Shown: positions 38,162 to 49,533 of the stretch, piece after piece
How positions within the stretch are numbered: position 1 is the stretch's first letter
Layout of the letters: every line of letters starts with the position of its first letter
Source of the DNA: Symsagittifera roscoffensis
Lineage: Eukaryota > Xenacoelomorpha > Acoela > Convolutidae
Assembly: GCF_963678635.1 (NCBI RefSeq)
Contig: NC_087067.1
Location: 21,643,547 to 21,707,546, forward strand
Length of the DNA: 64,000 nt
Direction: 5' to 3'
Notes under the pieces: generated by a model
The model's input: only the letters and a program-made list of their open reading frames with translations
Databases searched by the model: none
What the model was told of the DNA's origin: nothing
Program-made: the position numbers and the translations under genes

Positions 38162-39532
38162 ATGGTCAATACAAGAAGCAACAAGGAACAGAAGGCCAAA
38201 GAGAAAAAGACGGATAAACCGACTATACCTGCCAGAGAAATCGATCTTGAGACACCAGATCAGAGCATAGACGGGGCAGATAGAAAAACGACGGAATCAA
38301 CACCCATGCCAACCAAATCTAGAAGAACAAGAGAAGAAAACAATAGAGTTCTCACCAGCAGGCAGTGTAGACGAAACAATAAACAACACTCCGCAAACGA
38401 TAAAAGGCAATAATTCTCAAACAAAAAGAATGTCGTTTAAACAGAGGTTTGCAGCATTGTTCGGAATGAAAACACCAGAAAAAGAGTAGGCGATACCAGC
38501 GACCGAGAAAAGCAAAACGTTTGGGACAGTTTCCGCTATAACGACAGAAGCTAAACACGATAAAGAGCAGGTCACACAAGAAGCAACGGCCAACCAAGAC
38601 AAACAAACTATGGAATCAAAAACAATTTTACTTGAGCTGGGCGACTTGATGGCAAAGTTTGAACAAATCGACAAAAAGCTGAAATGCAGCAAAGAAGACC
38701 GCCAAGAGCTGAAAAAGAAAGTACGACACAACAAGAATGAGAACCTAGACAACTACTTTGTCCTGGCAAGGGCGACGGAAGAGAAGCTGCAACAGATGGC
38801 GGATAAATTAGAAACGACCGACAAAGAGCGAGAGAAACATATCAACAAAGATATGGAGGAAATGAAGAAGAGATACGACACCGTGAGTGAAAAATTGTGC
38901 AATCTAGAAATCAGAATGGACACAATGAGCAAGGAACAAGCAGAAAGTTCTGGAACCGTACAGTCTACATTGGATGTATTCTTGGGAAATTTTTTTGCCC
39001 ATGATAAATTAGTGGCGGACAAGCCATCTGGAACTAGTGTCGACTTTGTAGAACCCCAACGTAAGAAACAGGAATATACACCGTTACCCCGGATTGATAG
39101 CACCATGGCGTCATGAGGGACCAGGACTGCTGTGAGGGGGGAGCCACAAACTCAACGTGGATACCAGAGGACTCAAGAACACATGCGAGTGTACCAACTG
39201 ATGCCATGACGTGGGCCAGTACCTGGGAAATGATGAACAGGACGCTTGAAGCATTCGCAACAAGGAACACAGACTCAAGTGACAGAGGCAGTGGCAAATC
39301 CAGGAAAACCTTTAAGAAACCCAAGGAATTCAAAGACGATTCAGGTGGTTGCATTGACAACTGGTTTGAGGTAATAGGACTACATCTAGAACAAGACAAC
39401 TTGATCGATGAGAGGCAGGCCTGCAGGGCGATACTCAGCAACCTAGAGGGAACAGCACTGAAGTGTGTGGTAGCAAAGAAGGAGGAGGAGCATGACACTG
39501 CATACAAGATATTTGAAATACTGTTGAATTGA
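38162..39532 (+). pseudogene. gag: Element C gag N-terminal and middle part
   Basis: The start candidate ATG 38,162 (MVNTRSNKEQKAKEK) is within a frame open from 38,021. Frames: 38,021-38,413, 38,610-39,116, 39,113-39,532. The second contains a coiled coil (LMAKFEQIDKKLKCSKEDRQ and onward). The third has SRKTFKKPKEFKDDSGGCID, matching SRRTLKKQKSYKDESDGCID of copy B gag, and ends FEILLN as in B (FDILLNRFG). At least three breaks. Structural particle protein. Confidence 0.7.
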
Positions 39533-40318
39533 TTTGGATCGGGTATGAAGGGTCATCAGGCGACGATGAGGTTCGAAAAAAGAAGCAAAGAGATTGCGAA
39601 TCGATTGATCGGGGTTTCTGGATGATCTTGGGAGCTTGTGGAGGAGAAGTGATGCAGAGGAATTGACCAACAGAAGAAACTTTAGCATCGCTTCAAAATT
39701 TATCGACGGAGTGAGGAGTGACGAGTTGAGAACGATGTTGGCGACATGTTACACGCTATCGAAGGATAACGCACCAACCCCAGAGGAGATGAGGCAAAAG
39801 TCAAGCGAGTATATGTTAATGAAACCAAAGAAGTATTCGTTCTCGGAAAGCAGAAACATGCAAGGGGGAAGTCAACAACAAAGGTTGTCATGGTACAAGC
39901 CTAGAAACGAAATGGACAAACGAAGATCAATTGCAAACTGCGGATCAGCGTATCATCACGTAGCGGATTGCACAATACACAAACAAGTCGTGAAAAGCTT
40001 GGGATACGCGCCAGACGAGGAAGACATGAGTCAAACGGAAGAACACAAATTTTACAGTGGCTTGATCATCAAAAAAGGGGCGAAGTGTTTTTCTGCAAGC
40101 AAGAGGACCATTTCAGGATGGACTGTCCCCTGTTTTGGGCGGCAGTGAACAACCCGAAACATAAATTGGTATTGGCAGCAGTGCAGAACACAAGAAATAG
40201 CCAAGCTGAAAATGACTTGCAGAGCAAAGAGGCAGCAAATGGTGAGTTACCAACGAAAACAGTAAAGGCCGTAGACAAGTCAAAGATGCCGTGGGGGCCG
40301 AGACAAGGAGTCCACTAG
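39533..40318 (+). pseudogene. gag: Element C gag C-terminus with zinc knuckles
   Basis: RNFSIASKFIDGVRSDELRTM and the SREYLL-like block correspond to copy B. The first knuckle reads IANCGSAYHHVADC, with its first Cys changed to Ile-Ala; the second reads FFCKQEDHFRMDC in the next frame. Frameshifts near 39,600 and 40,090. Confidence 0.75.
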
Positions 40319-41627
40319 TGATAAAGTATGAAAAAGCAGCTGCAGAGGCTATCAACAGAGTGAAGCGAGACTTGGCGACCAAAGAGATCGGGCAACGGTT
40401 AAAACATCAGATAGAGAGACAAAAGATGGATGAGACACTTTCGACGACTAGACCAGAACCAGAGACCGGAGAAAAATTAGTGAACAGGAGCAATTGCAAA
40501 ACCTTGGAGATGGTGACCGGCAAACCATTCGGCATCACGAAGATTGAAGCGAGAATCAAGTCATTAATCACAGAGGGCGGTCATGAAGTAACGAGGAACC
40601 TGAGTGAACCGAGTGATCAAACATTAATGCACATTGATGTATATGCGGATTACTTGAGAACAATAACCCCGCAAACCCCTTCTAGAGCCTTGAGAGCAAT
40701 ATTTACGAGAGGTGGTGGCTAAATCAATTCGTATAGACAACAGATACACGGAAGCCTATGGTCCGCTTGTTAAACATAGATGGTATAAACATCTATACAA
40801 AAACGATGATAACATGTGACGAAGATACAGCCGGACAAATATATGTTGGCAGAGATGAACTAAAAGTGAGTTCCATTGGGCACTGCGCTATGCTGGAAGA
40901 GGATGCCATGCATCTGAGAACGGAAGCAGACGTATCTGCACATGTATTGGACATAAGCGGGAAGAAGACGCAACTGCATGGGTTGTTGGACACGGGAGCC
41001 GTCTTGCGTGTAATACCAACTGAAACTTGGAGAAAAATGGGATTCGACAAAGACGACTTGTTTGACTCAAGAATACGGCTGTCAGCAGAGAACAAGGTGG
41101 CGCGTTGGGTTCTAGGCAGCCGATCAAAAATAGCCTTAAGCCTGCTGGAACGCAATTTGTGGATAAGATTTCTGGTGGTGGACAATCTAGATGAGTCTGA
41201 CCAAACTATCTTAGACAGAGATTGCATCAGGAATTTTGATGTAACAGTTGATCTTAACAGTTGATCTTAACAGTTGATTTCGATGTAACAGTCGATGTAA
41301 ACCCAGAAAGGAAGTACGTAATTAAACCGGTAAATTTGATTATGGCGAATGAAAAAAGGCTCCAGTATTCTTGAGTAGGAGGGCAAGGCTGAAAGCAAAG
41401 AGGCGGCAAGAGTAAGTTTGCGGATGAAAAACTATAATGAACTAAGTGACAATAAACAAGTATGTATAGTACTGAACCCAAACAGTCAAAGTGCTGCTTT
41501 TTTAGGAAGATCCTTCTCGATAGCCAATAGTGGCCTCTGCGTCAGTGTCTTGTTGAATACTCTTGATATACCAATCATAATCCAGAGGGGGAGGAAGCTG
41601 GGATACGCACTGCCCGTGAAAACTTGA
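40319..41627 (+). pseudogene. pol: Element C protease and linker
   Basis: Frames 40,291-40,722 and 40,758-41,264. The active site LLDTGAVLRVIP is intact; the second half has TILDRDCIRNFDVTVD, in which the usual ILGRD Gly is changed to Asp. A local duplication of CTTAACAGTTGAT-type sequence at 41,245-41,290 breaks the frame. The linker (MKNYNELSDNKQVC) continues to 41,627. Confidence 0.75.
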
Positions 41628-43759
41628 TATGAAATGACTAAAAATATGAAAGAAAATGAAGTATTTGATTGCCCGAATCATAGGGACAAAATTTGTATCT
41701 TGAGAAGATTGAAGAAAAAAAAATGTCCATCAGGTCTTGTGAAGTCATTTAAGTCAGAGACAGACGATGGACTTTCGAGTTGTTGGAATTTTCCAGAAAA
41801 AAACGCACACTAGATGAACTAGAAAGGGATAAACCAGTATTACCAGCAATTGAACACTTATGGGGAAAGTAACACACGAACAGCTCGAAGCCATCAAGGA
41901 TGTTCTAGATAGGATTCAGGATGTTTTTCAGAGACAAAAGGCAGACATTGGATGCTGCAACTTCGTTGAATTTGAAAAAGAGCTAGAAGAGTCGGCGATA
42001 CCGCACAGGGAGGGGACGAGGCGTATGACCCCAAATAAATCGGATGCATGTAGAAAAGAGATAGAGACCCTAATAGAGTATGCAATGATAGAACCATCCA
42101 AATTGCTGTGGGCGTGTGGAGTAGTGCTGGCTAAAAAGAAAGGAGACCAACTTAGGTTTTGTTGTGACTTTCGATATTTGAACTCCGTCACGATGAAGGA
42201 TGCATATCCCATACCTAGGATAATTCAGAGTCTTTCAAAATTAGATGACGTCAAATTTTTTACAACTCCTGATCTAGGGTCGGCTTTTTGGCAGGAACCA
42301 CTGAATGAGGACAGGGACAATACGAGTTTTGCATGCGAGCTGGGATTGTTTCAATGGAAGAGGATGCCCCTTGGCCTTTGCAATGCGACAGCCACCTTCC
42401 AACGACTGATGGCACAGGCGCTGACAAGCGTAACAAAGAAATACGGCAGTTTAGTAATTTGCTACGTAGATGACCTGGTGATTGCAACACCTACCCTGGA
42501 GGACCACATTGAACGTTTGGACGAGGTGTTCGCTTGCATGAAGAGAGCAGGACTGAAATGCAAACCATAGAAGTGTGAGATTCTCAAGGACTCGATTAAA
42601 TACCTGGGGAGAATGGTGGACAAACATGGCATAAGACCAGACCCGGACGCGGTAGAGGCAGTGCTGACGTGGAAGTCGCCGAAAACAGAACACCAGTTGA
42701 TGAGCTTCTTGGTTTTCGCAAATTACTACAGGGAGTTCATCAAGGACAAGCTATGCGGACAAAGTATATCCAATGCAACAACTCATGTGACACAAGGGAA
42801 AAAATTCACGTGGAATAACGCGGCTGAAGAGTCATTTCAAAGAATAAAGAAAGAACTGTGTGAAGCACCTGTGCTAGGCATGCCAACAAAGAAAGGAATG
42901 TACGCGCTGGATACCGATGCAACGGTAGTAGCGATCTCTGGAATTCTCCACCAAGAACAAGAGTGGATCGGAAAGACAGTGTTGAGACCGAAGGCCTACA
43001 GGAGCAAAGTCTTGAGTGACACGGAAATGAAGTATGGAGCACCTAATGCTGAGATGTTTGATGTCGTCACTTTTGTGGAAAAATACAGGACTTACCTGGG
43101 TATTGAACCATTCAAGCTACGGGTCGACAACAGGGCCTTCAGCTGGTTGAAAACGTACTCAATGGACCAGAATTACATCGGGAGATGGATAGTGCGAGTG
43201 CGGCTGGATGGTTACAACATGATCATTGAACACAGAACGAGGGACAAGCACCAAAATGCTAACAGCTTGAGCAAGAAGAAGGAATACTACGAGAGACAGG
43301 AGCAAAGGGAGGCTGATAGACCGGAGATCAAAGATGGCTTTTCTTTCATGGACAAGGAAACATACGACACCCTACCGCTCACAAGATGGCTAGATACGGC
43401 AGGAAAACCGATAGAGAACCAACCCGAATTACCAGTTGAACATAATGCAAAAAAAAATTCTGAAAAGAAGTTTAGGGATGCCAATGGAAATAATGCTCAA
43501 GACCTAGATAGTGAGGGAAGGAAACGCTGAAGGCAAAAACTACAACATCGACGAAGTGGAAACAGGAAAGGTGACGGTAGGAGAAGATCTAAGGAAACTA
43601 CTCGAGAGACTACCAGTTGACAAACCTGTTGACTCAGAAAGTTGTAAAGACAGACCGGAAGTCACCATATTGAAAAAAGGGGAAGTGAATCATGACGGAG
43701 ACTTGATGAAGAGTAAAGAGGTTTTGCGGACACTAGTCGAGAGAATCCAGAAGAAGTAA
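41628..43759 (+). pseudogene. pol: Element C reverse transcriptase, RNase H and linker
   Basis: RT shows TPDLGSAFWQEPL, LGLCNATATF and ICYVDDLV. A TAG at 42,568 replaces the Ser codon of CKPSKCEIL, and the frame resumes unchanged. RNase H retains ALDTDAT, NAEMFDV and RVDNRA. The connection carries a short insertion (KDKLCGQSI). The linker frame 43,511-43,759 precedes integrase. Confidence 0.85.
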
Positions 43760-45059
43760 TCAGGCGATACGAAAGAAGAGAGTGTCGTTCAAAGAGGAGG
43801 ATAAACACCTTGGACTAGATCAAGAGTCTGGGGAGTGGCCGCAACCAGGAAGAGATGGCGAGGAAGAGAATTTGTCTGGAGAGTCGGAAAAATGGGATGA
43901 TAGTTCGGAGGAGAGTGCCGATGAGCAATGAGCAAGACAATCTTTGCACAAAATTAGCTGAAGAAAAAATGAGGTACCACGACAGGGAGTTGCAAACAGA
44001 CCCATTGTCAGGGACGTTCAACCTGTAACATGATGACGTGTATGGAAGGGACGAGCTTGAAATGTTAGCAGTCTCAAGAAAACCATCCAGGGAGCTATCT
44101 TGCAATTCGAACATCAGAACGAATCTAGAACCAGAGGAAGACAGTGAGATCTTGAGAAGGATAGTTTGTGTGAAGCTTAAAAACGACATCAACAATCCTG
44201 GAGAGCTGAACAACAGTCAAATGATGGCATTGAAGTAACACGTCAAAGGCTGTCGGATCTGATACGAGCCCAGAAGAATGATAAAAAGACGAGTAACCTC
44301 TCAAACTGGGTTCGGACGGGAGTGAAATAGAACGGAGACCTGGAGGAGGATAGTTACAAGATCTTGAGCCAGTTCTACAAAGAGAGAAAGGAATTATTTA
44401 TCACACAGCTGATGGCATGGTAGTCTGTAGCAGAAAATACGAAGAAAAAATTCTTCACAAGCATAACCTCATCATACTACCTCAGCTATACTAAACAGAA
44501 GTGTTTTTCAGATCGCTTGACCAAATGGGACATCAGGGGATAGACAAGGTACAACAAAAAGTACTATACAGATTTGATTGGCCAGGGATGTGGAAAGCTC
44601 GGAGTTTACCGAGGTCGTGCGGATAGACTATCAGAAGATCTGCAAGACCGATTCGGGATATAACCAGATACTAGTAATTAAAGATCATTTCACGAAACTG
44701 GCAGAAGCGGTACCAAGTCAGACGGCCTCGGCGGAAAAAACTTGTAATCACTTGATAACGCACTGGATATTACGATATGGTTTCCGATGATATTCCAGTC
44801 GGACAATGGGAATGCATTTGTGGGGGATCTGACAAAAGAACTAATGAGAAGATCCCACATTGCACAGGTTCATTCAACGACCTACCATTCATAAACGAAT
44901 TGATTAATGGAGAGACAGAACAGCTCAAGTGTGAATATGCTTAGGGTGTATTGCTCCAGGTATATGACTGACTGGGACAAACATCTGGTGCAGATGGTTG
45001 GGGTGTATAATAGCACCAACACTCGACAACGGGGATCAGTCCTTTCATGATGTTAACAG

Positions 45060-45100
<41 letters not shown>

Positions 45101-45550
45101 TGCCCCTGACCTTCTTCTATCCGGAGTATGAGAAAGAAGACGTCGCCTCAGGCATATGTGAGGGAAGCAGCCAGGAGACAACAGGAACTGAACGAGCTGT
45201 GCAGAAGGAACACAGCACAAGCACAGATGAGACAGTGGAAGAAGTACGATGAAAAAATACTTCAAGCGAAGCCGTATGCTGAGGGAGAATACGTCTGGGT
45301 GTTCCAGAACATCATACCTCCGTAAGCGACAAAGAAGCTATTGAAGAAATGGAGAGGGCCGTTTATGATAACGGAGGTACACCAGCAGGGTCGGTTCTAT
45401 CGCTTGAGCACTGGGCGTGCGGCGCACTACGAAAACCTGAAACCTCACGTCCCATCACCAGAAGATTGGTGCCTACCACAGAACATGGAAGGACTCGAGT
45501 ATCTACTGGTTGATCTAAGGACTCGAGAAAGGCACCAGAGAGAAGAATGA
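43760..45550 (+). pseudogene. pol: Element C integrase (fragmented)
   Basis: Pieces in several frames. LDQMGHQGIDKV retains the second His of the zinc module. The segment with CLSCQQ seen in A and B is deleted near 44,588. VRIDYQK and FQSDNG keep catalytic Asp residues; the Glu block is altered (MERQNS). The C-terminal part 45,341-45,550 has WRGPFMITEVHQQGRFYRL, the GPY/F segment. A dinucleotide expansion lies at 45,062-45,094. Confidence 0.8.
45062..45094 (+). repeat. (AG)n microsatellite within integrase
   Basis: About 16 AG units, inserted where A and B encode GH(E/K)... before PLTFFYPEYE. A local slippage expansion. Confidence 0.9.
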
Positions 45551-46764
45551 TGGCAACGAGAACGTGAGCATGGATGACAACGAAAAAAATAGAAGTAGAT
45601 TCGGACTAAGGGTCTTTCGCCGAGAAAAACTGGAATAATCCAGAGCAAAACGAGGTACCAAAATGGACGGAACCAGAACAACAAATGACGAAAGAAACCA
45701 GAAAGGTGGGCGTAAGAAAACAGGCATGAGATACAACATGTATGGTGATGACTTCCTGATCGACAAGATACAGCCTGACGAGATAGGATAAGAGTTGGTG
45801 AACGTGTGTGAGCTGGTAGCCAATGAAGAATGCAGACCATAAACGACAGTGAGCTCCTTGCAAGAAGATCACGCCATGCCAGAAAGAGAATTGGACTTAG
45901 ATCAAAGCGAGATTGAAAAAAGGAAAAACAAAAACCTGAGGTTACTGAAGTGGATTCACAACCTTGAAGCGGACGAGAAGGAAGCACAAAGCATCCAACA
46001 AATCGACGTATCTGCGAAGAAACATGTGATATCAGAGAACCTGTCGTTCGGTTGGACAGCCACTGACTGGCCACTGGACATACCACTGGATAACTTGAGC
46101 CACGTACCTTTGACGGAGAAGTCGATAAAAATTTTTTGTCCGGGGAGTGGGTGTAGGACTTACCCACACCAAAAATTTAATGATGAAGAAGCTCAGGGAA
46201 GTGAGAGAGACCAACGGCCTGGAGCAAGACCAGGAGGGGTGAGCCTACCATTGGAAGAAATTTCAAGACGAAGTTTGAAATTCCGAATGATTATTTGGAT
46301 AACATCGTGATCACAGACAGTGACTTCATCCTGTCAGACAAGACTAGCGCGGTCTGCATAACAGCGCACATGAGCTTCAACACCAGACTGGAAGTCGACT
46401 TCAAAAGAGAATACGAGAATGTGGAGTTTTTGTTCAGGCAGAGACCAGGGTTGAGGTAATGGCAGCACTCCCTCCTTGAGTTTCACAAGTTCCTGGTAAA
46501 TACCTGTGATTTTTGGTGACGTGAGTCAGTCAGAGAAACGTGATAGACCCCGAGCATGTGGTATTAGCACTAACAAGGTTGAGAGACTTCCTGGTCGAAA
46601 GAGGGATACGCGAGGTTTCAATGCCGGTCTACGATCTGAACAGAGGCAGATTGAACCCTAGGGAATTATACGCTATCCTACATGTGGTCTTTGCAGTAAC
46701 GGAAATAATCGTACATCTACGAAAGAAGTATTATGCAGATCGCCTGAGCTTGGGACGGAATTGA
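45551..46764 (+). pseudogene. Element C acidic linker and macro-like domain
   Basis: 45,849-46,310 is the acidic linker through the conserved purine block, where six T replace five and shift the frame. 46,311-46,520 encodes TDSDFILSDKT, AHMSFNTRLEVDFKREYENVEF and RQRPG in broken frames. 46,540-46,764 has LALTRLRDFLVERGIREVSM, PVYDLNRGRLNPRELYA and the C-terminal helix. All parts seen in copy B are recognisable, including the PVYD-NRG loop in place of the usual macro loop. Confidence 0.6.
46132..46170 (+). promoter_or_regulatory. Conserved purine-rich block in coding sequence (copy C)
   Basis: TTTTTTGTCCGGGGAGTGGG followed by TGTAGGACTTACCCACACC. The inverted repeat GTGGGT/ACCCAC is perfect here. 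Confidence 0.5.
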
Positions 46765-47228
46765 GGGTCTTGAGTTAGGGGAAAAAGGGTCTTGGTAATA
46801 GGCTAAGTAAAAAGGGGGAACAGATGGGTTTTAATGTGATTGGCATGACAATTGAATCTTATGAAGGATTGATGGTGCATAAACACAAAATAAATATGCA
46901 TGTTTTTAACGTCCAAATTGAATCATTTAAATGGAGTTGTTAGGATAATGTTTTAAAGGTATTAAGGGGAGAGGTCTAGGTTAGACACGAGTGGGAAATA
47001 TGTTGGTTTAAAACTGAATTCTATTTTCAGATTGATTTGAAAACTGAAACGACAACTAAATCACAATGGTCGAGCGACAGAAAAAAGAAAACTTTAAACA
47101 GTTCTTCATTGAATGAGGAAGTCATTTCTTGAGTATTAATCTGGGAAAGATATTTCTTGAGTTGGATTAGGTAAGGTACTTTTTGAGTTGGTGGTTCGTG
47201 AGATCTCGTGAGATAAAGAAAAGCAGCA
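46765..47228 (+). other. Noncoding spacer between pol and ORF1 (copy C)
   Basis: About 460 bases, AT-rich, no coding frame; contains the candidate acceptor at 47,021-47,030. Confidence 0.65.
47018..47040 (+). promoter_or_regulatory. Candidate 3' splice site upstream of ORF1 (copy C)
   Basis: TTCTATTTTCAG ends at 47,030, followed by ATTGATTTG. It is a textbook metazoan acceptor, about 200 bases before the ORF1 ATG, and corresponds to the sites in A and B. Confidence 0.55.
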
Positions 47229-49533
47229 ATGGCTGATCGATTCTGGAAGTCTTTGCCAGCGGCGTTCAGAAAACCCGCACTCTTCGAGTTATACAAGCGC
47301 GAGGGACCTCGACTACACGCAATTGGATGAGAGGCTCGCGGTTATGCTCAATGCCATCCTGCAACTGGAGGTGCAAGGGGGTGCAGGGAGTCAGCGACTG
47401 AAGCCGTGCTGATGGTGGGTTACACCTCGGTTGGAACCTCGAATCAGGAGCAGACAAGATGGCTATCCTGGAACGTGGATGGAGGTGTGAGAGGATTTGA
47501 TCTTGCGAGGAATCCTGGCTAGAGTAATACTACGGAGTATGGCGCGGGGGAATTTCCTCTTCCAACCAGACCACCAGCAGGAGCAGGGACACAATCCACA
47601 AGCAAATCGCCATCGGTGTTCCGGTCGCAACAAACAGAAGAGTCATATCCAGATATCAGCAGCATGAAAAGAAAGTTAGAAATGGCCCAAAGGGATAGGG
47701 ATAAGGCCAATCTGGATAGGGACCAAGAGGTTCTCGATAGGGATCAAGCCAAGCTTGATCGCGACCAGGTAATACTTGAACGAGACAAGGCGATTCTTGA
47801 CCGAGACCTGCTGAGGGCAGAATGGGATCAAGCACAGAGACTACAAGAAAGTGTAGCAAATTGTGTTCAGAAAAAGTCAGAAATAGAACGACTACAAAGG
47901 AGGCAGCAAACAGTCGCGAGTGGTAAGGAGACAAAGAGGACGACAACTGAGCCAGTAGTGACGAGATTATGACCAGAGTCAAGAATGGAGGTGGATGACG
48001 CGCCCAGATCGAGCGGCCGCTTCGACTTGGACCGCGTGGCTCAAGAGCACATGAACGAAGGCTTGGAGGCATGGACACCACCTGAGCCTGTCCCTTCCAT
48101 GAGGATCCTAGAGGCGAGTCGAATCAGACCGCTAATGGACATTGCGCTGCCAGGCCTGACGTCCAGCTCGACTAGTGGCAGTCAGTCTGGAACGGGGACA
48201 TCACGCCTCAGGGAGTTGCAGGAGAGATTGCAGGCGAAGGATCTTGAGAACGCAGCGCGTGAGCAGCGACCAACCACCTGTAGAGAACATCCAGTGAGGA
48301 GCGTTATGATCTCGAGCTACAAGGAAAACACTGACGGTGAGTAACACCGACATAATTGAGAGGACTGGACGGCAGCGCAACGAGAGAGAAGGGATGCCTT
48401 TCATGACGCCGCTGGGGCAGAGTACTTCGTACAGCCGAAAATACCCAAAGGCACAAAACACTCGATCATAGGGGACAGTCTCGTCCAGGTCTTGACGAGA
48501 ATTCAGTTCCATTGCCAAGTGGGACTCTTGATTTTCTCGGGCAGAGCGATGACCCAGATGTTGGCGTCCCTGCTGATGCTGGAGATGGAGAAGATATACA
48601 CGGTTACACTGATGATGGGAACCAACGACGTGTCCAGGGGCGAGTCAAGAAAAATGATGAGGCTACAAAACAAAGTGAGTTGTATTCTTGAGGAGCTAAG
48701 AATTTACGTGGAGCCAGCAGTCCTCACCATCTGCACCGTCCCTTACAACATGATGACCGACCACAACGCGAGGGAGTTGGATGAAAGGGTGCGAAATATC
48801 AACGAGATAATCAGGCAAATCCAACAGAGAAGTGTGCTGCCAATGAGGTGCTTGACGTAGCAAGAATGATGGAAGATTCCCTCCCGGAGAATGCATCCTC
48901 GGATGGTATCCACTTCGATAGTCCAACTGGCACGGAGTGGATGAACAGCGTCTTCCAAAGACATATAAACTTCCTTGAGTCAGATCTAGTGGAGACGGGT
49001 CAATTCATCTTTGGTCCACCCCCGATACCTCCCTTCTTCTCAGCCAGGTCCGGAGCTGATCACTCGGGGGAAGGATCGACTCGAGAGGGAGCTCAACTAG
49101 CAGCAGAAGCAGACAGTTGAGATCGACACCCATGGAAGGTGACGAGGCTGAATCTTCTACGCCCCAGAGCTCCGTTGTGTCGTCAACGGTGATGGTGGAC
49201 AACAAGAAGAACGTGGAAGGTCCTGGGGAAGCAAGTAGAACCCGGTACCTGGATCGAGTGAAGGATCTGGATCTCGAGGATCTGGCCTGCAGACAAGAGT
49301 TAACTGAGGTCTTGGGGCTCAAGAGTCTGTCACATGAGGACTTGAGCAATCTTTTTTGTGTGGATTGGCTAAAGGCCCATGAGGCGCACTTCTCTCATGC
49401 CAAGACACTGGAGACGGCTGACTTGACGGGAATTACCCAGAGATCCATAATGGAACCAATCAATACAGACCTTTCAAGGAGCTGGGAAGTCCAGGTCTCA
49501 TGGTGGAGCCTCCCGAGCATCGGACCAGTATAG
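47229..49533 (+). pseudogene. Element C ORF1 with SGNH hydrolase domain
   Basis: The start ATG at 47,229 (MADRFWKSLP) is broken soon after by a frameshift. The coiled coil at 47,660-47,940 contains seven-residue repeats LDRDQ-xx (RDKANLDRDQEVLDRDQ). The SGNH domain spans about 48,440-49,000: GDSL with Ser at 48,477-48,479, GTND near 48,618, DGIHF at 48,902 after another frameshift. All four catalytic residues are still present. The C-terminal part (CVDWLKAHEAHFS) matches A (GVDWLIAASINFS). A further frameshift near 49,460 leads into the frame that continues into ORF2 without a stop. Confidence 0.8.

Noticed and set aside
954-42570. TAG as a sense codon (genetic code change), because several lesions are in-frame TAG
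   Set aside because: The TAGs replace different residues (Trp, Lys, Ser, Met) at non-matching sites, and TAA and TGA lesions are also common. Random nonsense mutation explains them.
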